Assembly: GCF_052045245.1 (NCBI RefSeq)
Contig: NZ_JBQEON010000001.1
Location: forward strand, 343,651-407,650
Source: Burkholderia sp052045245
Lineage (GTDB): Bacteria; Pseudomonadota; Gammaproteobacteria; Burkholderiales; Burkholderiaceae
Direction of reading: 5' to 3'
Length of the DNA stretch: 64,000 bases
Part shown: in pieces, positions 51,306 to 59,848 of the stretch
Position numbering within the stretch: position 1 is the stretch's first letter
Layout of the letters: the number at the start of each line of letters is the position of its first letter
The notes under the pieces: generated by a model
The model's input: the letters and a program-made list of their open reading frames with translations, nothing else
Told to the model about the DNA's origin: nothing
The model's database searches: none
Program-made: the position numbers and the translations under genes

Positions 51306-51335
51306 AAAAAAACGGCGCGATGAGCGATCGCGCCG
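51306..51335 (-). terminator. Terminator of the histidine-type ABC operon
   Basis: CGGCGCGAT at 51313-51321 and its complement at 51327-51335 enclose 5 nt. The run of seven A at 51306-51312 gives a T tract on the minus strand. It lies 96 bp beyond the stop of the ATPase gene, in a 366 bp stretch (51065-51430) where nothing else is evident. Confidence 0.82.
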
Positions 51336-51430
51336 GTCAGCAAACAGGAAGGAGATGGACCGCCGCCGCGTGCAGGACGGGCGCATCGAGCGCGCACGTC
51401 CTGCATGCGGCCTTGCAACTGGCTTGCGCC

Positions 51431-52198
51431 TTACTTCAAGCGTCCCGACAGGAACTGTCCGAGCCGCTCGCTCTTCGGATTGACGAGAATCTCCTGCGGA
51501 TCGCCCTCTTCCTCGATCTTGCCCTGATGCAGGAAGATCACATGGTTCGACACGTTGCGCGCGAAGCCCATCTCGTGCGTGACGACGACCATCGTGCGGC
51601 CTTCCTCGGCGAGCTTCTGCATCACCTTCAGCACTTCGCCGACGAGCTCCGGATCGAGCGCCGACGTCGGCTCGTCGAACAGCATCACCTCGGGTTCCAT
51701 CGCGAGCGCACGTGCGATCGCGACGCGCTGCTGCTGGCCGCCCGACAGATGCGACGGATACATCCCTTCGACGCGCGGTGCGAGGCCGACCTTCTCGAGA
51801 TACTTGCGCGCGCGCGCGACGGCTTCTTCCTTGCCGACACCGAGCACGGCCATCGGCGCCTCGATCACGTTCTCGAGCACCGTCATGTGCGACCACAGGT
51901 TGAAGTGCTGGAACACCATCGACAGCTTGGTACGCATGCGCTGCAGCTGCTTCTGGTCGGCCACGCGCAGCGAGCCGTTGCGATCGCGCGTGGTCTGGAT
52001 CGGCTCGCTGCCGATCGTGATCTGCCCCGAGCACGGCTGCTCGAGGAAGTTGATGCAGCGCAGGAACGTGCTCTTGCCGGAGCCGCTCGAGCCGATGATG
52101 CTGATCACGTCGCCGGCCTTCGCCTTCATCGACACGCCCTTCAACACCTCGTTGTCGCCGAACTTCTTGTGGAGATTGTCAACGGTGAGCTTGTACAT
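51431..52198 (-). CDS. hisP: Polar amino acid ABC importer ATPase (HisP-like)
   Basis: A 255-residue ATPase of the histidine/arginine/ornithine importer family. Walker A is SIIGSSGSGKSTFLRCINFL at 33-52, the signature is LSGGQQQRVAIARAL and Walker B is EVMLFDEPTSALDPEL; the H-loop follows in VVVTHEMGFARNV. This length and FQHFNLWSHMTVLENVIEAP are typical of HisP. It is the last gene of an operon with two permeases and a binding protein. hutC next door makes histidine the likeliest substrate, though arginine/ornithine binding is possible. Confidence 0.88.
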   Translation of the reverse strand: MYKLTVDNLHKKFGDNEVLKGVSMKAKAGDVISIIGSSGSGKSTFLRCINFLEQPCSGQITIGSEPIQTTRDRNGSLRVADQKQLQRMRTKLSMVFQHFNLWSHMTVLENVIEAPMAVLGVGKEEAVARARKYLEKVGLAPRVEGMYPSHLSGGQQQRVAIARALAMEPEVMLFDEPTSALDPELVGEVLKVMQKLAEEGRTMVVVTHEMGFARNVSNHVIFLHQGKIEEEGDPQEILVNPKSERLGQFLSGRLK

Positions 52199-52231
52199 GC
52201 TTGGTCCTTCCTTGCGAATCTTGCGAATGCA

Positions 52232-52945
52232 TTAATGGCTGCGCGGCGAGAGGTACGCGAGCCAGCGCGTCTCGAGCTTGCGGAACGCCCAGATGAGCGT
52301 GAACACGACGACGGCGTACATCACGGCCGCGATGCCGTACGCCTGGAACGACATATAGGTGGCGGAGTTGACGTCGCGCGTGACCTTCAGGATGTCGGGA
52401 ACGGTCGCGGTGAACGCGAGCGTGGTCGCGTGCAGCATCAGGATCACTTCGTTGCTGTAGCTCGGCAGCGCGCGACGCAGCGCGGACGGCAGGATGATGC
52501 GCGTATAGAGCTTGAAGCGCGACATCCCGTAGGCCAGGCCGGCCTCGACCTCGCCGGCCGACGTCGCCTTGATCGAGCCCGCGAAGATCTCGGTCGCATA
52601 CGCGCATTCGTTCAGCACGAACGCGAGCAGCGTGCAGTTCATCGCGTTGCGGAAGAACGTGTCGAGCAGCACGTGGTTGTGCACGACCTGCAGGCTGTAG
52701 ATGCCCGTGTAGCACATCAGCAGCTGCACGTAGAGCGGCGTGCCGCGGAACACATAGGTATAGAGCCACACGGGCATCGAGATCCAGCGGTTCGACGATG
52801 CGCGCGCGATGGCGAGCGGCACCGCGAGCGCAAAGCCGAGGGCGATCGACACGACCAGCAGCCACAGCGTGATCGCGAGGCCGCTGAAGCGGTAGCCGTC
52901 GGTGTAGAGATAGCTTTGCCAGTACTGGCTGATGATTTCGATCAC
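52232..52945 (-). CDS. hisM: Polar amino acid ABC importer permease (HisM-like)
   Basis: A 237-residue inner-membrane permease with the family EAA loop (EVEAGLAYGMSRFKLYTRI, about 155-173) and FRGTPLYVQLLMCYTGIYSL. The start is a GTG at 52945 with GGAG 9 nt upstream; it overlaps the stop of the preceding hisQ-like gene (GTGA), so the two are translationally coupled. It forms the heterodimeric channel with HisQ. Confidence 0.87.
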   Translation of the reverse strand: MIEIISQYWQSYLYTDGYRFSGLAITLWLLVVSIALGFALAVPLAIARASSNRWISMPVWLYTYVFRGTPLYVQLLMCYTGIYSLQVVHNHVLLDTFFRNAMNCTLLAFVLNECAYATEIFAGSIKATSAGEVEAGLAYGMSRFKLYTRIILPSALRRALPSYSNEVILMLHATTLAFTATVPDILKVTRDVNSATYMSFQAYGIAAVMYAVVVFTLIWAFRKLETRWLAYLSPRSH

Positions 52946-53673
52946 AGTGCAAGCCTCCGGACGCCGACCGAATAACGTTTCTCGAGGTGGTGCAGCACGA
53001 CGTTCGATACCGTCGTGATCGCGAGGTAGATCGCGCCAGCCGCGAGCGTGAAGAAGAAGAAGTCGAGCGTGCTCTTGCCGGCGTCCTGCGACGCCTTCAC
53101 GACGTCGGCGAGACCGATGATCGACACCAGCGCGGTGGCCTTCACGAGCACCTGCCAGTTGTTGCCGATGCCCGGCAGCGCGAAGCGCATCATCTGCGGG
53201 AACAGGATCCGGTGAAACACGCGCCAGCCGCTCATCCCGTACGCGAAGCCCGCTTCGAGCTGGCCGCGCGGCACCGCGAGGAACGCGCCGCGGAACGTCT
53301 CGGTGAAGTACGCGCCGTAGATGAAGCCGAGCGTGATGACGCCCGCCACGAACGGATCGATGTCGATCTGGTCCCAGCCCAGCGCGTCGGTCGCCATGTT
53401 CAGCAGGATCTGGATCCCGTAGAACAGCAGCAGCATCAGCACGAGATCGGGCACCGCGCGAATCAGCGTCGTATAGAACGTGCCGGCCGACTTCAGCACG
53501 CGATTGGTCGACAGTTTCGCGGCCGCGCCCGCGAGGCCCAGAATGAGCGACGCGGCAAGCGACAGCACCGCGAGCTTCACGGTCTCGACCGTGCCGGCCC
53601 ACAGCAGCGGGCCAAATCCTTGGAAGATCATAGAAGGGATCCAGAACGATGTGGCTGGATTGTCAATAGCCAT
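52942..53673 (-). CDS. hisQ: Polar amino acid ABC importer permease (HisQ-like)
   Basis: A 243-residue permease with the EAA motif QLEAGFAYGMSGWRVFHRI and LIRAVPDLVLMLLLFYGIQI. The start at 53673 (MAIDNPATSFW) lacks a clear ribosome-binding site and an alternative ATG lies at 53631, directly before FQGFGPLLWAGTVETVKLA. It is followed by hisM with a 4 bp overlap and preceded by the binding-protein gene at 133 bp. Confidence 0.86.
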   Translation of the reverse strand: MAIDNPATSFWIPSMIFQGFGPLLWAGTVETVKLAVLSLAASLILGLAGAAAKLSTNRVLKSAGTFYTTLIRAVPDLVLMLLLFYGIQILLNMATDALGWDQIDIDPFVAGVITLGFIYGAYFTETFRGAFLAVPRGQLEAGFAYGMSGWRVFHRILFPQMMRFALPGIGNNWQVLVKATALVSIIGLADVVKASQDAGKSTLDFFFFTLAAGAIYLAITTVSNVVLHHLEKRYSVGVRRLAL

Positions 53674-53806
53674 TAACCGCGCATCAAACGAGTTCTGCGC
53701 ACTACGTGATGCACCCTGCTCATCAAGCCGGACGCATCACGCGAAGCGAGTGGCCCCCGGCAACCGACGCGGCGCGCGCCGCAACCGACGCGCGCCGCAT
53801 CGGCGG

Positions 53807-54580
53807 TCAGCCGCCGTAGACGTCGAATGCGAAGTACTTCTTCTCGATCTTCTTGTACGTGCCGTCCTTGATGATGTCGGCGATCGCGTGGTCGAGCTTC
53901 GCCTTCAGGTCGGCGTCTTCCTTGCGCAGCCCGATGCCGGCACCGTTGCCGAGCGTCTTCGGATCGTCGATGGCGTTGCCGGCGAAGTCGAAATTCGCGC
54001 CGCGCGGGGTCTTCAGGAAGCCGAGGTCGGCCTGCACCGCGTCCTGCAATGCGGCGTCGAGGCGGCCGGACATCAGGTCCTGGTACACCCCGTCCTGGTT
54101 CTGGTAAGGCACGACCTGCACGCCCTTCGGCGCCCAGTACGTCTTCGCGTAGGTTTCCTGGATCGTGCCCTGCTCGACGCCGACCGACTTGCCCTTCAGC
54201 GATTCGGCCGTCGGCTGCAGGTTCGCGCCCTTCTTCGCGACGAGACGCGTCGGCGTGTTGAACAGCTTGTCGGAGAACGCGATCTGCTCGGCGCGCGCCG
54301 GCGTCATCGACATCGACGACAGCACGCCGTCGAACTTCTTCGCCTTCAGCGCCGGGATCATCCCGTCGAAGTCGTTCTCGATCCAGACGCATTTCGCCTT
54401 CAGGCGTGCGCAGATCTCGTTGCCGAGATCGACGTCGAAGCCGACGACCTTGCCGCTTGTGTCCTTCGATTCGAACGGCGGATAGCTGGCGTCGACGCCG
54501 AACCGGATCGTCGACCAATCCTTGGCGTGGGCACCGACCGCGATGCAGGCAAGGGCAATACTGAGCGCGAGTTTCTTCAT
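53807..54580 (-). CDS. hisJ: Periplasmic histidine/basic amino acid-binding protein (HisJ-like)
   Basis: A 257-residue exported solute-binding protein of the HisJ/ArgT family. The signal peptide MKKLALSIALACIAVGAHA is cleaved before KDWSTIRFGVDASYPPFESK. The ligand-binding landmarks are GFDVDLGNEIC, DFDGMIPALKAKKFD, SMTPARAEQIAFSDK and GVEQGTIQETYAK. It is first in the hisJQMP operon; its promoter region holds the HutC operator at 54679-54692. Basic amino acid versus histidine preference is inferred from hutC, not from the binding residues. Confidence 0.88.
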   Translation of the reverse strand: MKKLALSIALACIAVGAHAKDWSTIRFGVDASYPPFESKDTSGKVVGFDVDLGNEICARLKAKCVWIENDFDGMIPALKAKKFDGVLSSMSMTPARAEQIAFSDKLFNTPTRLVAKKGANLQPTAESLKGKSVGVEQGTIQETYAKTYWAPKGVQVVPYQNQDGVYQDLMSGRLDAALQDAVQADLGFLKTPRGANFDFAGNAIDDPKTLGNGAGIGLRKEDADLKAKLDHAIADIIKDGTYKKIEKKYFAFDVYGG

Positions 54581-54678
54581 GGCGTTCCTGTCATAGGCGA
54601 ACTGGGCACGGGTCCCGTCGGGCGTCGCCGCCGTGAACCCTTCCAACCCGGATGCCGCCCATCCGGCGACGCTCCAAG

Positions 54679-54692
54679 TTGTACATACAACT
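54679..54692. promoter_or_regulatory. HutC operator in the hisJ-hutC intergenic region
   Basis: GTTGTACATACAAC reads GTTGTATGTACAAC on the other strand, which differs only in its outer pair from the operator I recall for Pseudomonas HutC (CTTGTATGTACAAG). It lies 99 bp upstream of hisJ and within the 494 bp region 54581-55074, which otherwise has no gene. A looser match, TTTGTCTATACTTTT near 54853-54868, could be a second site before hutC. Confidence 0.7.
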
Positions 54693-55074
54693 TTGCCTTT
54701 TCCAGGTCACTGCCGGCAATCCGTGTTTATCTCTAATTGTCGGTGGATTGTTTCCATGAGCGAATTTCCCTTATATTTCAATTCGCTACACATTACATGC
54801 AGCTGAAATTCCGCTTTCGGCACGATTCCGGCAGGCCGTCGCCGTGCGCACATTTGTCTATACTTTTTCGCTGGCAGGATCCGCATGCCTGCGGATCGCC
54901 CTCCGCGCCGCCGCGCCGGCCCGCGATCCGCCGTGCGGATGCGTGCCGGAATTACCCGAATCTCCGGCTCACAGTGGGGCCCGCGCGGCGTCGAACCCGG
55001 TACACTCCGCCCGGACACCGCACGAAGGCCGGCCTGCGACGGCAGGCGGCCGCCGTCTCTCGAACAGCAACGCA

Positions 55075-55770
55075 ATGACCACACCGATCTATCAGGAAAT
55101 CAAGGATTTCATCCTCGCGCGCATCCATGCGGGCGAGTGGGCGGAAGGCGACCAGGTGCCGTCGGAGAACGAGCTCGCGCGCGAATTCAACGTCGCGCGG
55201 ATGACCGTCAACCGCGCGCTGCGCGAACTGACGGCCGAGCAGGTGCTCACACGCACGCGCGGCTCCGGCACGTATGTCGCGTCGCCGAAATACGAGTCGA
55301 CGCTGGTCGCGATCCGCAGCATCTCGGATGAAGTCGCCGCGCGCGGCCATGCGTATCGTGCGCACGTGCTGGAGGTGGGCGCGGCAATCGCCGACGCGAA
55401 GCTCGCCGATGAACTGCAGCTCGACGCCGGCAGCCCGATCTTCCACTCACGCGTGCTGCACTTCGAAACCGACACGCCCGTGCAGCTCGAGGAGCGCTGG
55501 GTCAATCCGGCCTGCGCGCCCGAATACGCGTTGCAGGACTTCACGACGACGACGCCGAACCAGTACCTGACGCGCGTCGCGCCGCTGCAGCGCGTCGAAT
55601 ACCGGATCGAGGCCGCGATGCCCGATGCGCAAACGCGCCGCCACCTGACGATGGACGAACGCGAGCCGTGCCTGCTGCTGCATCGGCGCACGTGGTCGCA
55701 AGGGATGGTCGCCGCGGTCGCCAACCTGTGGCACCCGGGCAGCCGCTACCGGTTCACCGGGCACTTCTGA
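55075..55770 (+). CDS. hutC: Histidine utilization repressor
   Basis: A 231-residue GntR-family repressor of the HutC subfamily with a winged-helix N-terminus (GDQVPSENELAREFNVARMT and VNRALRELTAEQVLTRTRGS) and a UTRA effector domain (HSRVLHFETDTPVQLEERWV, NPACAPEYALQDFTTTTPNQ). HutC proteins respond to urocanate. The ATG at 55075 gives the family start MTTPIYQEIKDFIL; the longer frame upstream is arginine-rich. It is divergent from the ABC importer, which carries a HutC operator in its promoter. The hut enzymes are not in the window. Confidence 0.9.
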   Translation: MTTPIYQEIKDFILARIHAGEWAEGDQVPSENELAREFNVARMTVNRALRELTAEQVLTRTRGSGTYVASPKYESTLVAIRSISDEVAARGHAYRAHVLEVGAAIADAKLADELQLDAGSPIFHSRVLHFETDTPVQLEERWVNPACAPEYALQDFTTTTPNQYLTRVAPLQRVEYRIEAAMPDAQTRRHLTMDEREPCLLLHRRTWSQGMVAAVANLWHPGSRYRFTGHF

Positions 55771-55999
55771 CGCGCGGCGGGCGCGTTCGGCAGGCCCGGG
55801 CGGCCCCTGGCCACGACGCCGTCGCGATGAAGCAGAGCGGCGCGCAAGCGGACGTCGCGAAGCGCACGCCATGCAGCGACTTCCGACGAAGGAAGCCGCG
55901 CGCGCACCGGCTCAAAGGCGAACTCGCGCGTGATCTCGCGCGTCTGCGGCGTGCGCCCGAAGCGGGCGAGCGCCGCCCCGCACGCAACGAACGTGCGCG

Positions 56000-56614
56000 T
56001 CACTTCCTCCGCGACGTTTTCGCCGCCGGCGCGCGACGCTTCGCCGTGCCGGTGCCGGCCGCCGGCCATTGCGCCTCGTCGAGCAGCCGGTCGAACAGGC
56101 GCGCGCGCTCGTCGGCCGACAGCGGGCACAATCCGAACATCGCCGATAGCGCGATGCCCCACGCCGCCTTCCAGCGCAGCAGCGCCAGATCGGGATCGTC
56201 GGATTCGGCGGCGATGCGCTGCGCGTTCCTCGCATCGGTGTCCCGAACCATCTGCAGCGGCTCGGGATCTTCCACCAGCGCGGCCATGATCGCGAGCGCC
56301 GCCGACGGCTGCTGGTCGATCACTTCGCGCATCGTCGCGATCTGCGCGGACAGCGTCGGCTGCGCTTCGCCCGGATCGCGCGCGGCCAGATAGTCGCGCT
56401 GGAAGCGTTCGTAGTAGTCCTGCTGATGTTCCATCAATGCGTTCAGCACATCGCCCTTCGTGCGGAACTGATGCATCAGCCCGCCCTTGCTGATGCCGCT
56501 TTCGCGCGAAATCGCGTCGAACGTGAGCTTGCCCGGGCCGTCGCGCTCGAGAATCGCGAGCGCCGCCTGGATCGCGGCAGTACGCGTTCGCTCGGAACGC
56601 GTCGGGTTGTCCAT
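56000..56614 (-). CDS. TetR-family repressor
   Basis: A 204-residue TetR-type repressor: the HTH is LTFDAISRESGISKGGLMHQ with FRTKGDVLNALMEH. The C-terminal domain (from about 75) resembles the TetR_C_37-like group (AQIATMREVIDQQPSAALAI). The start at 56614 is chosen because it gives the short lead typical of the family. Two copies of AAACCGCC-N2-GTCGGTTT lie upstream, one 88 bp before its own start and one 68 bp before the divergent lipoprotein gene, so it probably represses itself and the lipoprotein/PqiB pair. Confidence 0.86.
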   Translation of the reverse strand: MDNPTRSERTRTAAIQAALAILERDGPGKLTFDAISRESGISKGGLMHQFRTKGDVLNALMEHQQDYYERFQRDYLAARDPGEAQPTLSAQIATMREVIDQQPSAALAIMAALVEDPEPLQMVRDTDARNAQRIAAESDDPDLALLRWKAAWGIALSAMFGLCPLSADERARLFDRLLDEAQWPAAGTGTAKRRAPAAKTSRRK

Positions 56615-56701
56615 GACCTTTCCCCGGTATGAAGTGGCGCAATGCGGCGGCGCCGAACCGGTGCCGCCGCATGCAGGAAGTGCGCGGAGTCTATCACAAA
56701 C

Positions 56702-56719
56702 AAACCGCCTGGTCGGTTT
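56702..56719. promoter_or_regulatory. TetR operator, copy 1 (repressor side)
   Basis: AAACCGCCTGGTCGGTTT has 6 bp inverted arms (AAACCG/CGGTTT), a classic TetR-family operator. It is preceded by ACAAAC, exactly as in copy 2, which starts 200 bp further on. Confidence 0.75.
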
Positions 56720-56901
56720 ACATCCCAAAACGGCGGTGCTACGATCGGCTCCCGCGTCGCCCGCCGACTGGCGGCGCGGTGGCGCCACGAACCGGCCATC
56801 GGCATGCGGGCGCCGCCTGTGGCAGGGCTGTCCGGCCGACCACCGAAATCCGGAAGGCCCTGCCGCGCCCCGAATTCATGGGGCAACCTCGCCCCACAAA
56901 C

Positions 56902-56919
56902 AAACCGCCCAGTCGGTTT
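56902..56919. promoter_or_regulatory. TetR operator, copy 2 (lipoprotein side)
   Basis: AAACCGCCCAGTCGGTTT differs from copy 1 in 2 central bases. It is followed by a TTTTTT run and lies 67 bp before the lipoprotein start. The 372 bp between the TetR and lipoprotein starts contains both copies and no gene. Confidence 0.75.
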
Positions 56920-56986
56920 TTTTGATGAAACCGTCACACCCACCCTGCGCGCCGATCGCCGGCGCGACTTCGACCCGGAGCCATGC

Positions 56987-57649
56987 ATGAACCCATCCCC
57001 CGCTTCCCGCCACCTGATGCGCGTCGCGCTGTGCGTCGCACTCGCCGGCTGCGCCGGCGTCCAGCCCGCCCGCTATGCGGGCATCGAGTCGTCGCCTTAC
57101 CTGCGCAGCGATCCGCAGGACACGTCCGGCCGTATCCCGTATCGCTACGCGCTGCCGGCGGACTGGCATCGCTACCGGAAGCTGATCCTCGATCCGGTGG
57201 CCGTCTATCGCGGCACGGACAATCAGTTCGGAACCCTGAGCGATCAGGACAAGACGACGCTCGCCGCGTACATGGGCGACACGTTCGCGAAAAAACTCGG
57301 CAAGCGCTTCGAGCTGACGAACGCGGCGGCACCCGACACGCTGCGCGTGAAGCTGACGCTGACGGGCGCGGTGACGACGACGGCCTTCGCCGGCGCGTTC
57401 GCGCATTTCGACCTCGCGGGCAATCTGTACAACGGCGTGCAGGCGATACGCGGCCGCGAAGGCGCGTTCACCGGCTCCGTCATCTATGCGGTGGAAATCC
57501 GCGATGCCGCGACAAACCGGCTGATCAACGCGTACGTGACGAAGCAGTATCCGAACGCGATGAACATCGGCGCGAGTTTCGGCGCGCTGAGCGCAGCGAA
57601 AACCGGCATCGACAAGGGCGCCGATGCGCTCGTCGCGCAGTTCGACTAA
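56987..57649 (+). CDS. DUF3313-type lipoprotein
   Basis: A 220-residue lipoprotein with a signal peptide and lipobox (ALAGCAG, Cys22) and a DUF3313-like mature domain (LPADWHRYRKLILDPVAVYR near 54-73, and KLTLTGAVTTTAFAGAFAHF). Absence of Asp after the Cys fits outer-membrane sorting. GGAG lies 8 nt before ATG 56987. The next gene, a PqiB-type MCE protein, overlaps its end by 26 bp. In standard pqi operons a PqiC (DUF330) lipoprotein follows PqiB; here a different lipoprotein precedes it, and may play the corresponding outer-membrane role. Confidence 0.8.
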   Translation: MNPSPASRHLMRVALCVALAGCAGVQPARYAGIESSPYLRSDPQDTSGRIPYRYALPADWHRYRKLILDPVAVYRGTDNQFGTLSDQDKTTLAAYMGDTFAKKLGKRFELTNAAAPDTLRVKLTLTGAVTTTAFAGAFAHFDLAGNLYNGVQAIRGREGAFTGSVIYAVEIRDAATNRLINAYVTKQYPNAMNIGASFGALSAAKTGIDKGADALVAQFD

Positions 57650-59264
57650 ACCGCGCGTGCGTGTCGTGCGCGCGTGGGCTTGCTGGCCGCGCACGGCGAT
57701 CTGGCTCGTCCCGCTCGCGGCCGCGGCATGCTGCGTCGCGTGGGGCATCGCTGTGCTCGGCAACCGCGGGCCGGCGATCACGATCGCGTTCGCGACCGCC
57801 GACGGACTGGAAGCCGGGCGATCGACGCTGCGCCTGCGCAACGTCGAAGTCGGCCGCGTCACGCGCGTGCGTGCGTGGCCCGGGCAAGCCGGCGTGCGCG
57901 TCGACGTGCAACTGAACGCCGACGCGCACGCACTTGCGAGCGCCGGCACGCGCTTCTGGGTCGTGCGGCCGCGTATCGGCCCCGACGGCCTCTCCGGGCT
58001 CGATACCGTGCTGGCCGGCGCGTATGTCGCAGCCGCGCTCGGCAACCGGGGGGAACCGCGCACCACCTTCGCCGGGCTCGATGCGCCGCCGGTCGATGAA
58101 GACAGCGGCGGACGCCGCTTCACGCTGCGCGCGGCATCGCTCGGCACGGTCGCGATCGGCTCGCCGGTCTATCACCGGCGCGCACGCGTCGGCCAGGTCA
58201 CCGGTTATGCGCTCGACCCGGACGGGCACGGCGTGTCGATCGCGGTGTTCGTCGCCGCGCCATTCGATCGCTACGTCGACGCCGACGCACGCTGGTGGCA
58301 GGCGGGCGGCGCCGCCCTGCGGCTCGACGCGAGCGGCATGACGCTCGGCACACCGTCGCTCGCCGCGCTGCTTGCCGGCGGGCTCGCGTTCGCGTCACCG
58401 CCCGGACGCACGACGATCGTCGCGGCAGCGGACGGCGCACGCTTTCGCGTGGCCGACGATGAAACCGACGCAATGCGCACACCGAATGCGCCGGCCGCAC
58501 CGGTCGTGATGCGCTTCGACCGCTCGCTGCGCGGCCTCGACGTCGGCGCGCCGGTGGACTTTCGCGGCATCGAACTCGGCCGCGTGACCGCCGTCGGCAC
58601 CGAATACGACGCGCAACACGGCAACGTCACGATGCGCGTGACGATGGCCCTCTATCCCGATCGCCTCGGGCACCGCTACCGCGACGTGCTGGGCAATGGC
58701 GATTCGGTCGCCGGCAAGACGCTGCTGCGCACCCTCGTCGCACGCGGCCTGCGCGGCCAATTGCGCGTCGGCAACGTGGTCGCGAACCGTTCCTATGTCG
58801 CGCTCGACATGTTCCCGAACGCGCCGCCCGCGTCGGTCGACACGGATCGGTTGCCGATCGCATTGCCGACCGTGCCCGGTACGCTCGACGTGCTCCGGGT
58901 ACAAATTGCCGATCTCGCCGGGACGCTTTCCCGATTGCCGCTCGATCGCATGGGGTTCGGCACGAATACTGCGCTCGCGCACACCGCCGCACTGTTCGCG
59001 CAGCTCGATACCGAACTCGCGCCGCATGCGCGCGACGCGTTCGTGACCGCGCGACAAGCGTTCACGGCGGCACGGACGGCGCTCGGGCAGGAAGGTGCGT
59101 CCGCATCGAACGTGCAGCGCGCGCTGACGCAATTCACGCGCACGTCGCGTGCGCTGCGCGCGCTGGCCGGCGATCTGGAGCGGCATCCGGAATGGCTGCT
59201 GCCCGGCGCCGCGGGCGATACGCAGCCGGCCGGCACGGCGCGTCCCGCGAACGACGCCCGCTGA
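57624..59264 (+). CDS. PqiB/MlaD-like MCE protein, three MCE repeats
   Basis: A 546-residue PqiB-type protein, with one N-terminal membrane helix (AIWLVPLAAAACCVAWGIAV, about 25-44) and at least three MCE repeats in the periplasm: ITIAFATADGLEAGRSTLRL, LRAASLGTVAIGSPVYHRRA with RVGQVTG, and FDRSLRGLDVGAPVDFRGIE with LGRVTAVG. A long alpha-helical tail from about 440 would form the PqiB needle. Such proteins make tunnels for lipids between the membranes. pqiA is missing and the usual PqiC is replaced by a lipoprotein upstream. The start at ATG 57624 overlaps the lipoprotein frame by 26 bp. Confidence 0.83.
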   Translation: MRSSRSSTKPRVRVVRAWACWPRTAIWLVPLAAAACCVAWGIAVLGNRGPAITIAFATADGLEAGRSTLRLRNVEVGRVTRVRAWPGQAGVRVDVQLNADAHALASAGTRFWVVRPRIGPDGLSGLDTVLAGAYVAAALGNRGEPRTTFAGLDAPPVDEDSGGRRFTLRAASLGTVAIGSPVYHRRARVGQVTGYALDPDGHGVSIAVFVAAPFDRYVDADARWWQAGGAALRLDASGMTLGTPSLAALLAGGLAFASPPGRTTIVAAADGARFRVADDETDAMRTPNAPAAPVVMRFDRSLRGLDVGAPVDFRGIELGRVTAVGTEYDAQHGNVTMRVTMALYPDRLGHRYRDVLGNGDSVAGKTLLRTLVARGLRGQLRVGNVVANRSYVALDMFPNAPPASVDTDRLPIALPTVPGTLDVLRVQIADLAGTLSRLPLDRMGFGTNTALAHTAALFAQLDTELAPHARDAFVTARQAFTAARTALGQEGASASNVQRALTQFTRTSRALRALAGDLERHPEWLLPGAAGDTQPAGTARPANDAR

Positions 59265-59443
59265 ATGCAGCGCGCGAGGCGCAGCGATTTTTACAACGAA
59301 CGCACGGACGGGATGCCAAATTTCCCGCGCAGCGGTATGCTGGTGTCGTACGGCCGCGCACGATGCCTCGGGCAATCCCCTAGTCCGCACGTCGCCGCGC
59401 CGCCGTCGCGACCGCAATCATGCGTTGCAAGGAGGGCTTAGTG

Positions 59444-59797
59444 ATGGCTACCACGCATCAGCACTTCCACCTCGAATTACGGCACGCCACCGCGCCGACC
59501 TATTTCATCAGCTACCTGTTCCCTGCCTTGCTGTTCGTTTACGAGCTGCTGCGCGTCGGCCAATGGATCCGCGATCACGGGATGCAATTCGCCGCGTTCA
59601 AGCAGATGGGTTACGAGTACCTGCTGATGCTGCTGTTCGTCGGGCTGCAGATCGTCATCGAGGCGATCTTCCTGCTCGGCGCCGCGATGCGCCGCGATCA
59701 TCGCGATTTCGAGCATCGCCTGCCGAATGTGATCCTCGGTATCGGCTGCTCGATCGCACTGCTCGCGATCGATCTCGCGATCCAGCTGTCGTTCTGA
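59444..59797 (+). CDS. Small three-helix membrane protein of unknown function
   Basis: A 117-residue membrane protein with a His-rich, cytoplasm-like lead (MATTHQHFHLELRHATAPTY) and about three helices (FISYLFPALLFVYELL, YLLMLLFVGLQIVIEAIFLL and VILGIGCSIALLAIDLAIQL). AAGGAGG lies 8-9 nt before ATG 59444; GTG at 59441 is an alternative. I do not recognise a family. It follows the PqiB-like gene at 179 bp, so a separate promoter is likely. Confidence 0.68.
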   Translation: MATTHQHFHLELRHATAPTYFISYLFPALLFVYELLRVGQWIRDHGMQFAAFKQMGYEYLLMLLFVGLQIVIEAIFLLGAAMRRDHRDFEHRLPNVILGIGCSIALLAIDLAIQLSF

Positions 59798-59848
59798 GCG
59801 CCGGCGGGTTCGGCCCGCCGGTCGCATCGCGCTCGAGCGTTCGCTCGC

